Assembly: GCF_034314045.1 (NCBI RefSeq)
Contig: NZ_JAVIWL010000001.1
Location: forward strand, 2,542,001 to 2,606,000
Length of the DNA: 64,000 bases
Source: Glaciimonas sp. CA11.2
GTDB lineage: Bacteria; Pseudomonadota; Gammaproteobacteria; Burkholderiales; Burkholderiaceae_D
Reading direction: 5' to 3'
The notes below the pieces were generated by a model. That model was not told the DNA's origin and did no database searches. It was given only the letters and a program-made list of their open reading frames with translations. Both the position numbers and the translations under genes were made by a program. Of this stretch, positions 29,605 to 39,084 are shown piece by piece; position 1 is the stretch's first letter, and the number at the start of each line of letters is the position of its first letter.

Positions 29605-31754
29605 CAAGATTTTGAAAGAAAAGGTTTAAGTTTTTTAAATTGTATTTTTAATGATGCCAGCGAGACCTGGTCAACACCACTGTTGGTGCTATAGCGCAAT
29701 GTTTCATAAGCAGTAAGAAAGAGTGCCACCGCCTTTTTTGCCTGTGGCGTCAGTGGTGATGCATCCTTACACAGGCGATCACGATACGCGCCTGGACCTT
29801 CGTAAACTTGTCTGGTCATGTCTATGCCATATCGCGCCATTCGACTGCAGAAGCCTGAGTATACCTTATCAATTGGATCAATCTTGTTTCGGACCCACAG
29901 TAAGGGCAATGCAACAACTGCCATGGCGAGTGAACCAAGGCCGATCATTAATCCAACCAACATACGCCAGTCAAGTTGTTGAATACCAAAATATTGCAGC
30001 AGATTTTTTTGCCTGTCCGGTGTGTAATTCAGCACCCATTGATTCCAGTTATTGCTGAGTGCCTCCCAATTTTCCCGGACAATATGCAGCTTATTCCACC
30101 AACTGTTGGGCGAAGTCCCGATATTAATCAAGCCGCCTAAAAAACTCCGTGACATGACTTGGTTCAGAGGTTTTTGAATGCGTTCGGGTGCAACCGCGGC
30201 GGTGGGGTCAACCCGTGTCCAGCCGCTCTCCTTCAACCACACTTCGGCCCATGCGTGTGCGTCCGATTGTCGCACTGTCATAAAATCATCTACGGGGTTA
30301 AATTCACCACCTTGATAACCAGTAACCACGCGTGCAGGGATGTTTGCAGCACGCATCAAGACCACGAAGGCGCTTGAGTAGTGTTCGCAAAAACCAGCGC
30401 GGGTGGAAAATAGAAATTCATCTACGCTATCGTGACCGAGAAGGGGTGGTTCCAGCGTGTAGTTAAAATTTTCATTGTGAAAAAAATCAAGCGCCGCATG
30501 GACCACCTCGGCATCATTAGCCGCTTTGGATCGCAGGGTCTCGGCAAAAGCGAGGGTACGTGGATTGAAACCTTCTGGCAAACTTCGGGCTTCACGCAGA
30601 ACCGCTGCTACATCGGTGTCAGCTGCTGGCAGAGCACCTTGGTTATGAATAACAGATCTCACGTCGTAACGTGTCCGTTCGGTAATCGGCCGATCCGATA
30701 GGATTTCACGGTCAGCGTTGATGAAGATGTGAGCGGCGGGATTAGCTTCTAATGTAGGCGGTATTTCCGGGGTTTCCAAGGCGAATAGCCAGCGTTGATT
30801 ACTCGCTTCCATAGTGACCTGCTGACGCACGATCTCGGTACTTGTCTTATTCGCTGTGAGGGCATTCGGTTGTGGCAATGGGAGCGTTGATGCCGACCTC
30901 CGCGTCCATGTGCGTCCATCGAATTTGCTCAACACTGCGCCACGCCAATAGCGTTGAGCAGGTGCGGGTGCGGGATCAATAAATTTGATACGAAACGCAA
31001 TATCATCGGACATCGCCAGTTGTGAAATCGTGCCCGGTGCCATGCTGTCAGACATCCCGGTGTGCCCGCCAGATGCATCTCCGGGCATACTCCATAGTGG
31101 CCCTTGAATGCGCGGAAATAACAAGAACAGCACCAGCGTGAGCGGCACTGCAAGCATCAGAATAAACCCGCCCATACGCAGGCGCTGTCTCAGATGCGGT
31201 ATTGCACCTGTAAATTGAAAAGATAATTGTGCCGTTAATAGCACGACCAGCGTGGCAATCACCAAGAACGCGGTAAATATGGATTGAGAATAGAAAAAGG
31301 TCGTGAGGACGAGAAAGAAGCTCAGAAAAAGCACTACAAAAACGTCACGGCGAGCGCGCATTTCTAATAATTTGAACGTCAGTAATAGCACCAACATGCT
31401 GACCCCGGCATCGCGCCCAAACATCGTGTGCTCGTTCAGATATACGCCCAGCATCGTCAACGATGCCAATGGCAATAACAGACCTAGCGGCGGCAGGCGA
31501 TTGCCTCTCCAGGTTATCGTGCCACGCCACATCAACACTAGCGTGCATGTTAGTGACGTCCAAACAGGTAGATGGGCAATATGCGGTAACAACACCATTG
31601 CGCAGGCAAGCAGCAATAGTAATGTGTCGCTTTTGTCGCGGGCTAAAGCGTTGAAATGATTGCTGAGCCAAAAAGCGCCAGCTTTAGTATTTGTTGACGT
31701 TGGCAAAGATGTTGAGCCAGATTCTGAATTGTTTTGCTCAATGACGTCACTCAT
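29604..31754 (-). CDS. TgpA-like membrane transglutaminase (DUF3488 domain)
   Basis: The 716-residue protein has an N-terminal block of about six membrane helices (residues 45-215, DUF3488), a large periplasmic transglutaminase-like domain and one more helix near residue 610. The catalytic triad is visible: Cys456 (RAGFCEHYSSAF), His500 (QSDAHAWAEVW) and Asp516 (WTRVDPTAA). It resembles TgpA of Pseudomonas aeruginosa, which is important for growth; its physiological substrate is unclear. The ATG at 31754 overlaps the DUF58 stop codon (ATGA). It is the third gene of a MoxR-DUF58-TgpA-MltB operon. Confidence 0.9.
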   Translation of the reverse strand: MSDVIEQNNSESGSTSLPTSTNTKAGAFWLSNHFNALARDKSDTLLLLLACAMVLLPHIAHLPVWTSLTCTLVLMWRGTITWRGNRLPPLGLLLPLASLTMLGVYLNEHTMFGRDAGVSMLVLLLTFKLLEMRARRDVFVVLFLSFFLVLTTFFYSQSIFTAFLVIATLVVLLTAQLSFQFTGAIPHLRQRLRMGGFILMLAVPLTLVLFLLFPRIQGPLWSMPGDASGGHTGMSDSMAPGTISQLAMSDDIAFRIKFIDPAPAPAQRYWRGAVLSKFDGRTWTRRSASTLPLPQPNALTANKTSTEIVRQQVTMEASNQRWLFALETPEIPPTLEANPAAHIFINADREILSDRPITERTRYDVRSVIHNQGALPAADTDVAAVLREARSLPEGFNPRTLAFAETLRSKAANDAEVVHAALDFFHNENFNYTLEPPLLGHDSVDEFLFSTRAGFCEHYSSAFVVLMRAANIPARVVTGYQGGEFNPVDDFMTVRQSDAHAWAEVWLKESGWTRVDPTAAVAPERIQKPLNQVMSRSFLGGLINIGTSPNSWWNKLHIVRENWEALSNNWNQWVLNYTPDRQKNLLQYFGIQQLDWRMLVGLMIGLGSLAMAVVALPLLWVRNKIDPIDKVYSGFCSRMARYGIDMTRQVYEGPGAYRDRLCKDASPLTPQAKKAVALFLTAYETLRYSTNSGVDQVSLASLKIQFKKLKPFLSKS

Positions 31755-32809
31755 GCGTGGCCCTCGAACAGCGCAAGCGCTTGCAAACATGCTTGCTGAT
31801 GGCTCGCACCGATAGCCGCAGAATATGTGATATCGCCAATGCGAAACGCGTACGGCAAACCTAGCATCTCGGCCTCTAATATCCAGCGCGTCATCCGAGA
31901 TAATTTTGCCTCCACATCCATCGTATAGGGCAGTGCTGCATAATCGATGGTCAAATCGCTGGCAGCGCCATCGTCGAAGTATTTGGTAATTAAATGTGCG
32001 TCGTCACCAGAGCTGAGCTTAGCAATTTGTCGCCATGCCAGATACTTGAGTGAGTCGCCCGGTTGATAGGCGCGCACGCCAGCAAAGTCCTCGTGACCAG
32101 CGTGTGCGTTGCCGGTGCTACTTTCGCGTGCGGTTACTGGTAGTGGCGGTGCCGATGCTGCGTCCTCCGGTTGCGGATAGACCAAAACGGTTCCATCTGG
32201 CTGCCAATAACACCAGGCTCGCAAAAATCCTAGAGGAAAGCGTGTTTGCAGGCGCACCCGCGGCGCTGCCAAGAGGCCCCGCCTTGGCGTAGCTGTCGTC
32301 AGTATCACGCCATAAGCGGTCGATGCGGCGACATCAACGGGCTGCTCCAACTCCGGCAAGTCTTTACCGATAAAACCCAGCCAGATGGCATAACGAGCGT
32401 GTTTGCGGCGATTGATCAGGCGTAATGCGAACAGCGCCTCTTGGCCGGAAAATACAGGCGCGTTATGATCTGACGTCAGATATAAAAAAGCCAGATTACG
32501 AAAAGTTAGATGCATGTCGATCGTCGCGCAAGCAGCAAGTACAAACGTCAGTGCAAAGCCCAGACTGAGGTTGTAATTAATCGATCCAATGAACAGCAGA
32601 ACGAGAATGCCAAAAAAGGCACAACCGGCGCGGGTCGGCAATATATAGACGCGTCGCTGGTCGAGAAAAACTTCGCCATCCTCCGCTTGCCCTTCACGCG
32701 GCTTGAACGGAAACCGTAACGGAAGCGTAAGATGAAACGGCATCCGGGGTTTCGCCCTGCGCTCTGATTTTCGGGGCGCCCTGGTGGATTGAGTCGTCGG
32801 CATAGTCAT
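31751..32809 (-). CDS. DUF58 domain-containing protein
   Basis: The 352-residue protein has two membrane helices near residues 58-96 (CAFFGILVLLFIGSINYNL and a second one). A cytoplasmic part carries the DUF58 signature GVRAYQPGDSLKYLAWRQIAK near residue 250. DUF58 proteins, often with a degenerate von Willebrand-like fold, are partners of MoxR ATPases and TgpA-like transglutaminases. Start is ATG at 32809, 13 bp after the moxR stop. It overlaps the next gene by 4 bp. Role inferred from operon context. Confidence 0.88.
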   Translation of the reverse strand: MTMPTTQSTRAPRKSERRAKPRMPFHLTLPLRFPFKPREGQAEDGEVFLDQRRVYILPTRAGCAFFGILVLLFIGSINYNLSLGFALTFVLAACATIDMHLTFRNLAFLYLTSDHNAPVFSGQEALFALRLINRRKHARYAIWLGFIGKDLPELEQPVDVAASTAYGVILTTATPRRGLLAAPRVRLQTRFPLGFLRAWCYWQPDGTVLVYPQPEDAASAPPLPVTARESSTGNAHAGHEDFAGVRAYQPGDSLKYLAWRQIAKLSSGDDAHLITKYFDDGAASDLTIDYAALPYTMDVEAKLSRMTRWILEAEMLGLPYAFRIGDITYSAAIGASHQQACLQALALFEGHA

Positions 32810-32822
32810 GAGCCGGCGGCGC

Positions 32823-33749
32823 TTAAACGGGGACGGATTTTAATAATTGCAAGACCAAATCGCGACTTCCGATAGCCGTTCCACCACCATTGCGTGATTT
32901 CAGCGGGCGTAATCGATGCGCGGTTACCGGCACCAATACCGCCTGCACATCCTCGGGAATCACGTGGTTGCGCCCTTCCATGGCGGCCCATGCCTTGGCG
33001 GCCTGCACTAACGCAATTGCGGCGCGAGGGCTCATCCCTTCTACAAAAAAAGCTTCCTGGCGCGATGCTTGGGCCAATGCCTGAATATAGTCGATCAATG
33101 CTGGAGAAGTATGGATTTCTCGCAAACTTTGTCGGGCCGTAATCAATTCTTCAGGTTCCATCACCTTTTGTAGCGACTTGAGTAATGTGCGACGATCTTC
33201 TCCCATCAACAGCGCGCGCTCTGCCACTGCATCCGGATAGCCTAATGAAAGACACATTAAAAAACGATCAAGCTGAGACTCCGGCAGCGCAAATGTACCG
33301 ACCTGATGAGAGGGATTTTGTGTCGCAATGACAAAAAACGGTTCAGGTAAGTCGCGCGTCCGACCTTCCGCAGTCACTTGCCGCTCCTCCATCGCCTCTA
33401 ACAATGCTGATTGGGTTTTTGGCGTTGCGCGATTGATTTCATCAGCGAGCAAAACTTGCGTAAAGACTGGACCAGGGTGGAACAGAAAATTATTCTTTTC
33501 CCGATCAAACACCGAAATACCCACAATATCGGCAGGCAGCAGGTCGCTGGTAAACTGAAGTCGGTTAAAGCGCAATCCCAGCGAGATCGCCAACGCGTGC
33601 GCTAGCGTCGTTTTGCCAACCCCCGGAACATCCTCAATTAAAAGGTGCCCACCAGCCAATAGACAGACTAACGCCTGCCGAATCTGCATCTCCTTACCGA
33701 CGACAATTTGATTAACTTGTTTAGCGACTGCATGGAGTTTTACGAGCAT
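32823..33749 (-). CDS. MoxR family AAA+ ATPase
   Basis: The 308-residue protein is a MoxR-type AAA+ ATPase thought to act as a chaperone for partner proteins. Walker A is GVGKTT at residues 43-48, Walker B is VLLADEINRA, and sensor 1 is VIATQNPSHQVGTFALPE. The ATG at 33749 is preferred because GAAGG lies about 6 bp upstream; the open frame continues to a TTG at 33770. It is the first gene of the operon with DUF58, TgpA-like and mltB genes. Confidence 0.93.
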   Translation of the reverse strand: MLVKLHAVAKQVNQIVVGKEMQIRQALVCLLAGGHLLIEDVPGVGKTTLAHALAISLGLRFNRLQFTSDLLPADIVGISVFDREKNNFLFHPGPVFTQVLLADEINRATPKTQSALLEAMEERQVTAEGRTRDLPEPFFVIATQNPSHQVGTFALPESQLDRFLMCLSLGYPDAVAERALLMGEDRRTLLKSLQKVMEPEELITARQSLREIHTSPALIDYIQALAQASRQEAFFVEGMSPRAAIALVQAAKAWAAMEGRNHVIPEDVQAVLVPVTAHRLRPLKSRNGGGTAIGSRDLVLQLLKSVPV

Positions 33750-34008
33750 GAGACCTTCGATGTGGTGCAAAGGGGGTGAAAAAGCGAGGTGACCTGTAAT
33801 TTAATTAATCTGTTACTGAGATTAGCGCGGTTCGTATATTAATTCGGAATTAAATGGGTTGAGCGCCACAAATCGAGAATATTTTGATTGCAAATAAAGC
33901 AAGTATCTTGTTCTTCAATTCTGCATTTTCTTGGGTACACTGTACGTAAGAGATTATAGATTTAGAAAATAGATTTTAAGCTAGCAATTCGATAACTAGA
34001 AAAATAAA

Positions 34009-34962
34009 ATGACAACAGCCTTTTATACGCATCCCGATTGTAAATTGCATGAAATGGGGGAATGGCATCCGGAGTCTCCGCAGCGGTTGCAAGCCATTGA
34101 AGATCAGTTGATATCCAGTCGTATTTCACAGTTACTGGATTATCGAGACGTCCCAAATGTCGCCGAGGCCAGTCTGGTAGCGGCTATCGAACGCGTGCAT
34201 AGTCCTGAAGCAATCGAACTGGTGCGGGCCAATGCATTGGCTTTGGCTAAAAGCGGCGTGGCCCACTATCCGCTTGATGCAGATACTTTTCTTAATAAAT
34301 ATAGCTGGCAAGCGGCCTTGCGCGCTGTGAGCGCAGCGCTGACAGCGACTGATGCCGTCATCGCTGGCGAACTCGATAACGCTTTTTGTTCGGTCCGACC
34401 ACCGGGTCACCACGCCACCAGCGCGGCTCCGATGGGGTTTTGCATGTTCAATAACGTCGCGATTGCCGCCCGCCATGCGCTCGAAGTGCATGGTTTAGAG
34501 CGTGTAGCGATTATTGATTTCGACGTGCATCACGGCAACGGCACTGAACAGGCTTTCCTGGACGACCCACGGGCGCTGATGGTCAGCTTCTTCCAACATC
34601 CGTTTTATCCGTTCAGTGGCATCGAAGCGGCACCTGCGCATATCATCAACGTGCCCGTTCCTGCATATTCCGGCGGCGACGTCGTGCGAAAGTTGGTGAC
34701 CGAGCAATGGTTACCGGCGCTGCACGCGCACCAGCCACAAATGCTGTTTATTTCGGCAGGATTTGACGCCCATCGCGAAGACGATATGGGGCAAATGTCG
34801 CTAGTGGAGGCGGATTATGCGTGGATCACTCAGCAAATGACGCAAGTGGCAAAACAGTACGCGCAAGGGCGAATAGTCAGCTGCCTTGAGGGGGGCTATC
34901 ATTTGTCGGCGTTAGGGCGTAGTGTTGTTGCTCATTTGAAAGTATTGGCTGAGCTAGAATAA
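34009..34962 (+). CDS. Histone deacetylase-family hydrolase
   Basis: The 317-residue zinc hydrolase belongs to the acetoin utilisation/histone deacetylase family. The active-site histidines are His134-His135 in VRPPGHHAT. The zinc ligands fit Asp172 and His174 (IDFDVHHGNGT) and Asp253 (ISAGFDAHRED). Bacterial members deacetylate small amides such as acetylpolyamines or proteins; the substrate here is unknown. It is divergent from the MoxR operon and lies 93 bp before ylqF. Confidence 0.9.
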   Translation: MTTAFYTHPDCKLHEMGEWHPESPQRLQAIEDQLISSRISQLLDYRDVPNVAEASLVAAIERVHSPEAIELVRANALALAKSGVAHYPLDADTFLNKYSWQAALRAVSAALTATDAVIAGELDNAFCSVRPPGHHATSAAPMGFCMFNNVAIAARHALEVHGLERVAIIDFDVHHGNGTEQAFLDDPRALMVSFFQHPFYPFSGIEAAPAHIINVPVPAYSGGDVVRKLVTEQWLPALHAHQPQMLFISAGFDAHREDDMGQMSLVEADYAWITQQMTQVAKQYAQGRIVSCLEGGYHLSALGRSVVAHLKVLAELE

Positions 34963-35055
34963 TCTGCGAAAACCGTTGTTTGTGGCACAAGTTCGTGATG
35001 ATTCCGCAGGGAAGTCCGTACAATAGCGGTTTATTTTCGTCAGACAAGAAAACGC

Positions 35056-36021
35056 ATGTCCATACAATGGTTCCCCGGCCACATGAACGCTGCCCGCAAA
35101 AAGGCGGCGGAAGCCATGGAAAAGGTCGATATGATCATCGAAGTGCTGGATGCCCGCATTCCGCAGGCCAGCTGTAATCCGATGATCGAGCAACTGCGAC
35201 TGTTTCGTCAGCGTCCTTGCCTCAAAATCCTGAACAAAAGTGATCTTGCGGACCCGGTTGCAACACAGACCTGGATCAACCATTACAACAGCCAAAAAGA
35301 TGTCAATGCTGTCGCGCTAAGCTGCAAGAAGCCATCTGATGTGTTGAAAGTGCCGGGTTTGGCGCTGGCGCTGGCGCCACATCGTGGCACACCGCTGAAA
35401 CCGCTGCGGATGATGATCATGGGCATTCCTAACGTCGGAAAATCGACATTAATGAATGCATTGCTGAAAAAGCGCGTTGCCGCAGTCGGCGATGAACCTG
35501 CTGTCACCAAAGTACAGCAGCGTTTGTACCTCAACAAAAACATGGTCCTGATCGATACGCCAGGTATGCTATGGCCCAAGATTGCGTTGCCAAGCGATGG
35601 CATGATGTTGGCCGCTAGCCATGCAGTCGGCGTCAATGCACTCATCGAAGAAGAAGTCGCAACCTATCTCGCCGACGTCTTATTGCAGCGCTATCCCGAG
35701 TTGGTAGCGGCGCGGTTCGGCATGAAAATCACCGACACCACCGACGGCGTGGATGTAATTGAAGGTGTGGCAATTCGTCGCGGTTATCGTCTCAAAGGCG
35801 GTGGCTATGATATTGAAAAAGCCGCAAACACGCTGTTGCAAGATTTTCGTACCGGCGCGCTGGGACGTATCTCGCTGGAAACGCCACTAAGCCGCGCAGA
35901 CAGCCTCGCACAACATGCGCAAGAGCTTCTGGAAAAGCAACAAGCCAAGGATGACATCATCGCCGCGGCAGAAGCTGAAGAACGCTTTTATAATCCGCCT
36001 CGGGATGTACCTGAATCGTAA
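35056..36021 (+). CDS. ylqF: Ribosome biogenesis GTPase YlqF (RbgA)
   Basis: The 321-residue circularly permuted GTPase has the G4 motif first (Asn60-Lys-Ser-Asp63), then G1 (GIPNVGKST, residues 123-131) and G3 (Asp167-TPG), the order that defines this family. It begins MSIQWFPGHMNAARKK, the conserved N-terminus. In Bacillus, RbgA acts in late 50S assembly; the same role is inferred here. The start follows a TTTCGTCAGAC stretch without a strong Shine-Dalgarno sequence. Confidence 0.9.
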   Translation: MSIQWFPGHMNAARKKAAEAMEKVDMIIEVLDARIPQASCNPMIEQLRLFRQRPCLKILNKSDLADPVATQTWINHYNSQKDVNAVALSCKKPSDVLKVPGLALALAPHRGTPLKPLRMMIMGIPNVGKSTLMNALLKKRVAAVGDEPAVTKVQQRLYLNKNMVLIDTPGMLWPKIALPSDGMMLAASHAVGVNALIEEEVATYLADVLLQRYPELVAARFGMKITDTTDGVDVIEGVAIRRGYRLKGGGYDIEKAANTLLQDFRTGALGRISLETPLSRADSLAQHAQELLEKQQAKDDIIAAAEAEERFYNPPRDVPES

Positions 36022-36407
36022 TGGATAGATGCCAAATGATAGGGTTGGTTATTTCTACCGGCCCTGTCTGGTTGTCAAACATGCGGGTGATCGTGAGGGC
36101 GCGCTTTGAGGATAATTACGCGCAGTCACGGTAACGGGTCTAGTTTGTGGCAAAGACTTGGCCCGTTACGCGAACCGAAACCATTCTGTTTGCCAGTGGA
36201 ACACTGCACCATCTCGCTTCGCCAGAGTCGTTACTACTAGTTTGCCAGCGTAATCATCCTCCTCAGTCGCCGGTTCTCCTCTTCACACTCCTCATCCTCT
36301 TTATTAGAGACGCCTCAGTGCTATCGAATTTAGATCGTCATTTGTACACGGTTGCGTGTTATCTCGCTTGCGTCGAATATTTAAAGCACAAAAATGCAGG
36401 GGCAGTA
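36022..36407. other. Upstream region of the interrupted MFS gene
   Basis: This 386-bp stretch between ylqF and the first codons of the MFS gene presumably holds the original MFS promoter. An open frame from 36147 runs in the MFS frame, but its codons upstream of 36408 do not resemble a transporter. I see no terminator after ylqF. Confidence 0.4.
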
Positions 36408-36448
36408 ATGGACGGTGAGCTAAATAAAATGCCGACCTCAAATTGGAG
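36408..36448 (+). pseudogene. 5' fragment of an MFS transporter gene cut by the IS21 element
   Basis: From the ATG at 36408 (AGGGG box 5 bp upstream) the frame reads MDGELNKMPTSNW plus the first two bases (AG) of codon 14, then runs into the left end of the insertion sequence at 36449. Joining base 36448 to 39085, after one TTGGAG copy is removed, gives AGA TTG TGG and continues in frame into the large downstream piece. The restored gene would have 435 codons. Confidence 0.85.
36443..36448. repeat. Left target-site duplication of the IS21 element (TTGGAG)
   Basis: TTGGAG at 36443-36448 is repeated exactly at 39079-39084, directly outside the two TG...CA ends of the element. A 6-bp duplication is within the range of IS21-family transposition. 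Confidence 0.9.
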
Positions 36449-36540
36449 TGCGTATTCTGGTCAACGTGACCGCTCATTCTGGCCGATCGTGACCGCTGCG
36501 CCTGCGATGTTGTTACGCGGTTAAATTGTAATGTCTGCGG

Positions 36541-37326
36541 TCACGATGGGTCGATAGTTTTCTCCTTTTTGCTGGTTTTAGGTCGTTCTGCGCCACGCAG
36601 TGAATCGCCGGTCAGTGTCAGCCGATGATTGCGCTGCAGAATGCGGTCCAGGATGGCGTCGGCAATAGTGGCGTCGCCAATCCAGGCATGCCAATGGTCA
36701 ACAGGAAGTTGACTGGTAATAATCGTCGCTCTGTTTGCCGCCCGGTCGTCAATCATCTCCAGCAAGTCGGAACGGGTCGTGCTGTCGATCGCGCCCATGC
36801 CCCAGTCATCAAGTACCAAGACATCGATCTTGGCGAGTTGGAGCAGCCATTTCCCAAAGCTGCCGCTGCCGTGCCGGATGCGTAGTTCTTCCTGTAGACG
36901 GGGTACGCGTTGATAAACAGCAGAGTATCCGCGCCGACAGGCGTACTGTGCCAGTGCGCAGGCCAGCCACGATTTGCCAGCACCGGTCGGTCCGGTAATG
37001 AGAATGCTGTGGCCAGCACTGACCCAATCTCCCAGCGCCAGACTCATCACTTCACGGCGGTCGATGCCACGCCCCGAGCGGGCATCAATGTCTTCAATCG
37101 CCGCTTGTGCGTATTTCAGGTGGGCGTTCTTAAGCAGGCGCAGGAGCTTGCGGTCATTGCGGCAATGGACTTCGCGATCAACCAAGAGTGCCAGACGTTC
37201 CTCGAAACTCATCGCCGCCATACTGGCCTGCGTCAATTGTTCCTCCAGTCCGGTCGCTAAGCCATCGAGTTTTAAGGTCCGCAATTGGGCCAGAGTGGTA
37301 TGCATCATCATCGTTGACATCCTCAT
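36541..37326 (-). CDS. istB: IstB, ATP-binding helper protein of the IS21 element
   Basis: The 261-residue AAA+ protein (DnaC-like) assists the IstA transposase in target selection and strand transfer. Walker A is ITGPTGAGKSWLACALA and Walker B is VLVLDDWGM. The family features GSFGKWLLQLAKIDVLVLDD and ATIADAILDRI are present. The start overlaps the istA stop (ATGA at 37323-37326), the usual translational coupling in IS21. Full length. Confidence 0.95.
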   Translation of the reverse strand: MRMSTMMMHTTLAQLRTLKLDGLATGLEEQLTQASMAAMSFEERLALLVDREVHCRNDRKLLRLLKNAHLKYAQAAIEDIDARSGRGIDRREVMSLALGDWVSAGHSILITGPTGAGKSWLACALAQYACRRGYSAVYQRVPRLQEELRIRHGSGSFGKWLLQLAKIDVLVLDDWGMGAIDSTTRSDLLEMIDDRAANRATIITSQLPVDHWHAWIGDATIADAILDRILQRNHRLTLTGDSLRGAERPKTSKKEKTIDPS

Positions 37327-38825
37327 TGATAGTAATCAGGGCCACGCACATGGGCATGGTCAGGACTGACCCAATCGCCAACTGGGGCACACGGTGTGCG
37401 ATCACGGTTATTTTTGAGAATGTCACGGACGTGGCGGTATTGGCAGGCACCGAGCTGTAAGGCCAGCATGCATCCTGCTTCAAGACGTGGCTTGCCGTAG
37501 CGCTTGGCCAATGACAGCAGACCAAGACAGGCACGGTAGCCGTGCTCGGGATGTCTGTTCTCGGCCATCAGACGCGTCACCGCCTCCGCTGTCGCCGTAC
37601 CGATGGTCTGTCCCCAGTGAATCAGTCGCTGTGGCGTCCATTCCAATTGCGCACGATGCGCCACCGGCATATGCAGGGTGTCGGTGGTGAACCCGCCTTC
37701 GCCACTGTTGCGCGGATGACTGGCGACACGTTGACCGCGATGCAGGATTTCCACTGTCGTCGCTGTCATCCGGGCTTCCAGCACCTGACCGACCAGGGCT
37801 TGCGGCACACTGTAGTGATGGCGGCCGATCTCAACGTGGTAATCGTTATGCACCCTGACAGTCTTGAAATGCGCCATCTCATAACATTGCAATGGCAAAG
37901 GCCGTAGCGCCGGGACATCGAGTTGGGCAAACGCACTGGCGCGACTACCGGGTAGCTTCTGAAACGGCTTATCGTTAAGTACGCTCAGCAGCGGTGCGAT
38001 GGCGACATCGACCTCGTGGACGCTGCTAAATTGCTGATGTCGCAGACGCGCCATGATCCAGCGCTCGACGATCTGCACTGCTGATTCGGCCTTCGCTTTA
38101 TCCTGAGGATGACGCGGACGGGCTGGCAAGATGGAGGTGCCGTAGTGGCGCGCAAAATCGCGTACGGTGTCGTTACTGCGTGGTTCGTAGCGATTGGCGT
38201 CGGCGATCATAGCCTTCGGATTATCGGGAACAATCAACTGCGGTACCCCGCCGAAGAAGCGCAGCGCACGCGCTGTCGAAGTGAGCCAGTCGGCCATCGT
38301 CTCACGCGGCGTAGCACAGGCATAGGTGTAGCTCGATGCGCCCAGAGCAGCGACGAAGATGTGGGCACGGCTACCATCAGTGAGACCGATAGTCGGACCA
38401 GCATAATCAATGAACAGTTTCTCGCCAGCCCGGTGAATCTGGCGCATAGAGCGTTTGAGCTGTTTGGCAAACTGCCGGTAATTCACGCAGAACTGTGAGT
38501 AGGCATAGGTCTGGTGCTGGGCATAATCGGCACGATACTCTTCCCATAGCAACATCAGCGTCATCCCCTTGCGCCGCAGTTCGTGATGCAGCCTGGCGTA
38601 ATCTGGCTGGACATGGTCTCGGGTCCGTTCTGGCGTGACCAAAAGCCGGTGCGCCAACTCGGTGTCGTCTACATCTTGCACCGCCGACCAGTCCAAACCG
38701 GCAACGGCGGCCAGGCCGACATACTTGGTGACGACTCCTTTTGAAATCCCCAGTGCTGCGGCAATCTGCTGGTGCGATAGTTTGGCATCCAGTTTTAAAC
38801 GTAATACGTCTTTTATCTTACGCAT
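37323..38825 (-). CDS. istA: IstA, DDE transposase of the IS21 element
   Basis: The 500-residue transposase begins MRKIKDVLRLKLDAKLSHQQ with a helix-turn-helix (QQIAAALGISKGVVTKYV, residues 19-36). The DDE triad is visible: Asp140 (LFIDYAGPT), Asp201 (LIVPDNPKA) and Glu247 (DKAKAESAVQIVERW). The ATG at 38825 is chosen over upstream codons that read through the subterminal repeats. No frameshift or stop is present, so the protein should be functional. Confidence 0.95.
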   Translation of the reverse strand: MRKIKDVLRLKLDAKLSHQQIAAALGISKGVVTKYVGLAAVAGLDWSAVQDVDDTELAHRLLVTPERTRDHVQPDYARLHHELRRKGMTLMLLWEEYRADYAQHQTYAYSQFCVNYRQFAKQLKRSMRQIHRAGEKLFIDYAGPTIGLTDGSRAHIFVAALGASSYTYACATPRETMADWLTSTARALRFFGGVPQLIVPDNPKAMIADANRYEPRSNDTVRDFARHYGTSILPARPRHPQDKAKAESAVQIVERWIMARLRHQQFSSVHEVDVAIAPLLSVLNDKPFQKLPGSRASAFAQLDVPALRPLPLQCYEMAHFKTVRVHNDYHVEIGRHHYSVPQALVGQVLEARMTATTVEILHRGQRVASHPRNSGEGGFTTDTLHMPVAHRAQLEWTPQRLIHWGQTIGTATAEAVTRLMAENRHPEHGYRACLGLLSLAKRYGKPRLEAGCMLALQLGACQYRHVRDILKNNRDRTPCAPVGDWVSPDHAHVRGPDYYQ

Positions 38826-38928
38826 AGTGATCCTTTGTACGGGCACGTTGTCTCCAGACAAACTGGAAGCGTACCCGTTCGGTTGCTCTATGCGTAACAT
38901 CATCACGGTGCTGTACGACACCATTCCG

Positions 38929-39073
38929 GTATCGTGACCGATGATTCTGCTATCGTGACCGCCGATTCTGGTCGGGCTTGAAATCGGTCACGATAGACCG
39001 GAATGAGCGGTCACGATGCGCCAGAATGGTCGGTCACGATAGACCAGAATCGGTGGTCACGATCGGCCAGAAT
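38929..39073. repeat. Convergent subterminal repeat array at the right end of the IS21 element
   Basis: About seven copies of a motif close to ATTCTGGTCTATCGTGACCG occupy 145 bp. The first three (from about 38931 to 38972) read on the plus strand. The next four (about 38984-39073) read on the minus strand. IS21 ends are known to carry multiple transposase-binding sites; the head-to-head arrangement and the high copy number at one end stand out. The left end has only two copies. Confidence 0.8.
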
Positions 39074-39078
39074 ACCCA

Positions 39079-39084
39079 TTGGAG
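39079..39084. repeat. Right target-site duplication of the IS21 element (TTGGAG)
   Basis: This exact copy of 36443-36448 lies directly after the CA end of the element. It shows that the element was inserted here by transposition rather than assembled by rearrangement. Confidence 0.9.

Larger units (their letters stand above)
36449..39078 (-). mobile_element. Complete IS21-family insertion sequence, 2630 bp
   Basis: The element carries istA and istB on the minus strand. Its ends are inverted: TGCGTATTCTGGTC at the left and, read on the reverse strand, TGGGTATTCTGGCC at the right; both begin with the TG dinucleotide typical of IS21. Each end has further copies of a motif like ATTCTGGxxxATCGTGACC: two at the left (about 36451-36496) and several at the right (about 38929-39073). 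It is flanked by 6-bp direct repeats and has no internal stop, so it looks intact and potentially active. The element interrupts an MFS gene. Confidence 0.93.
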
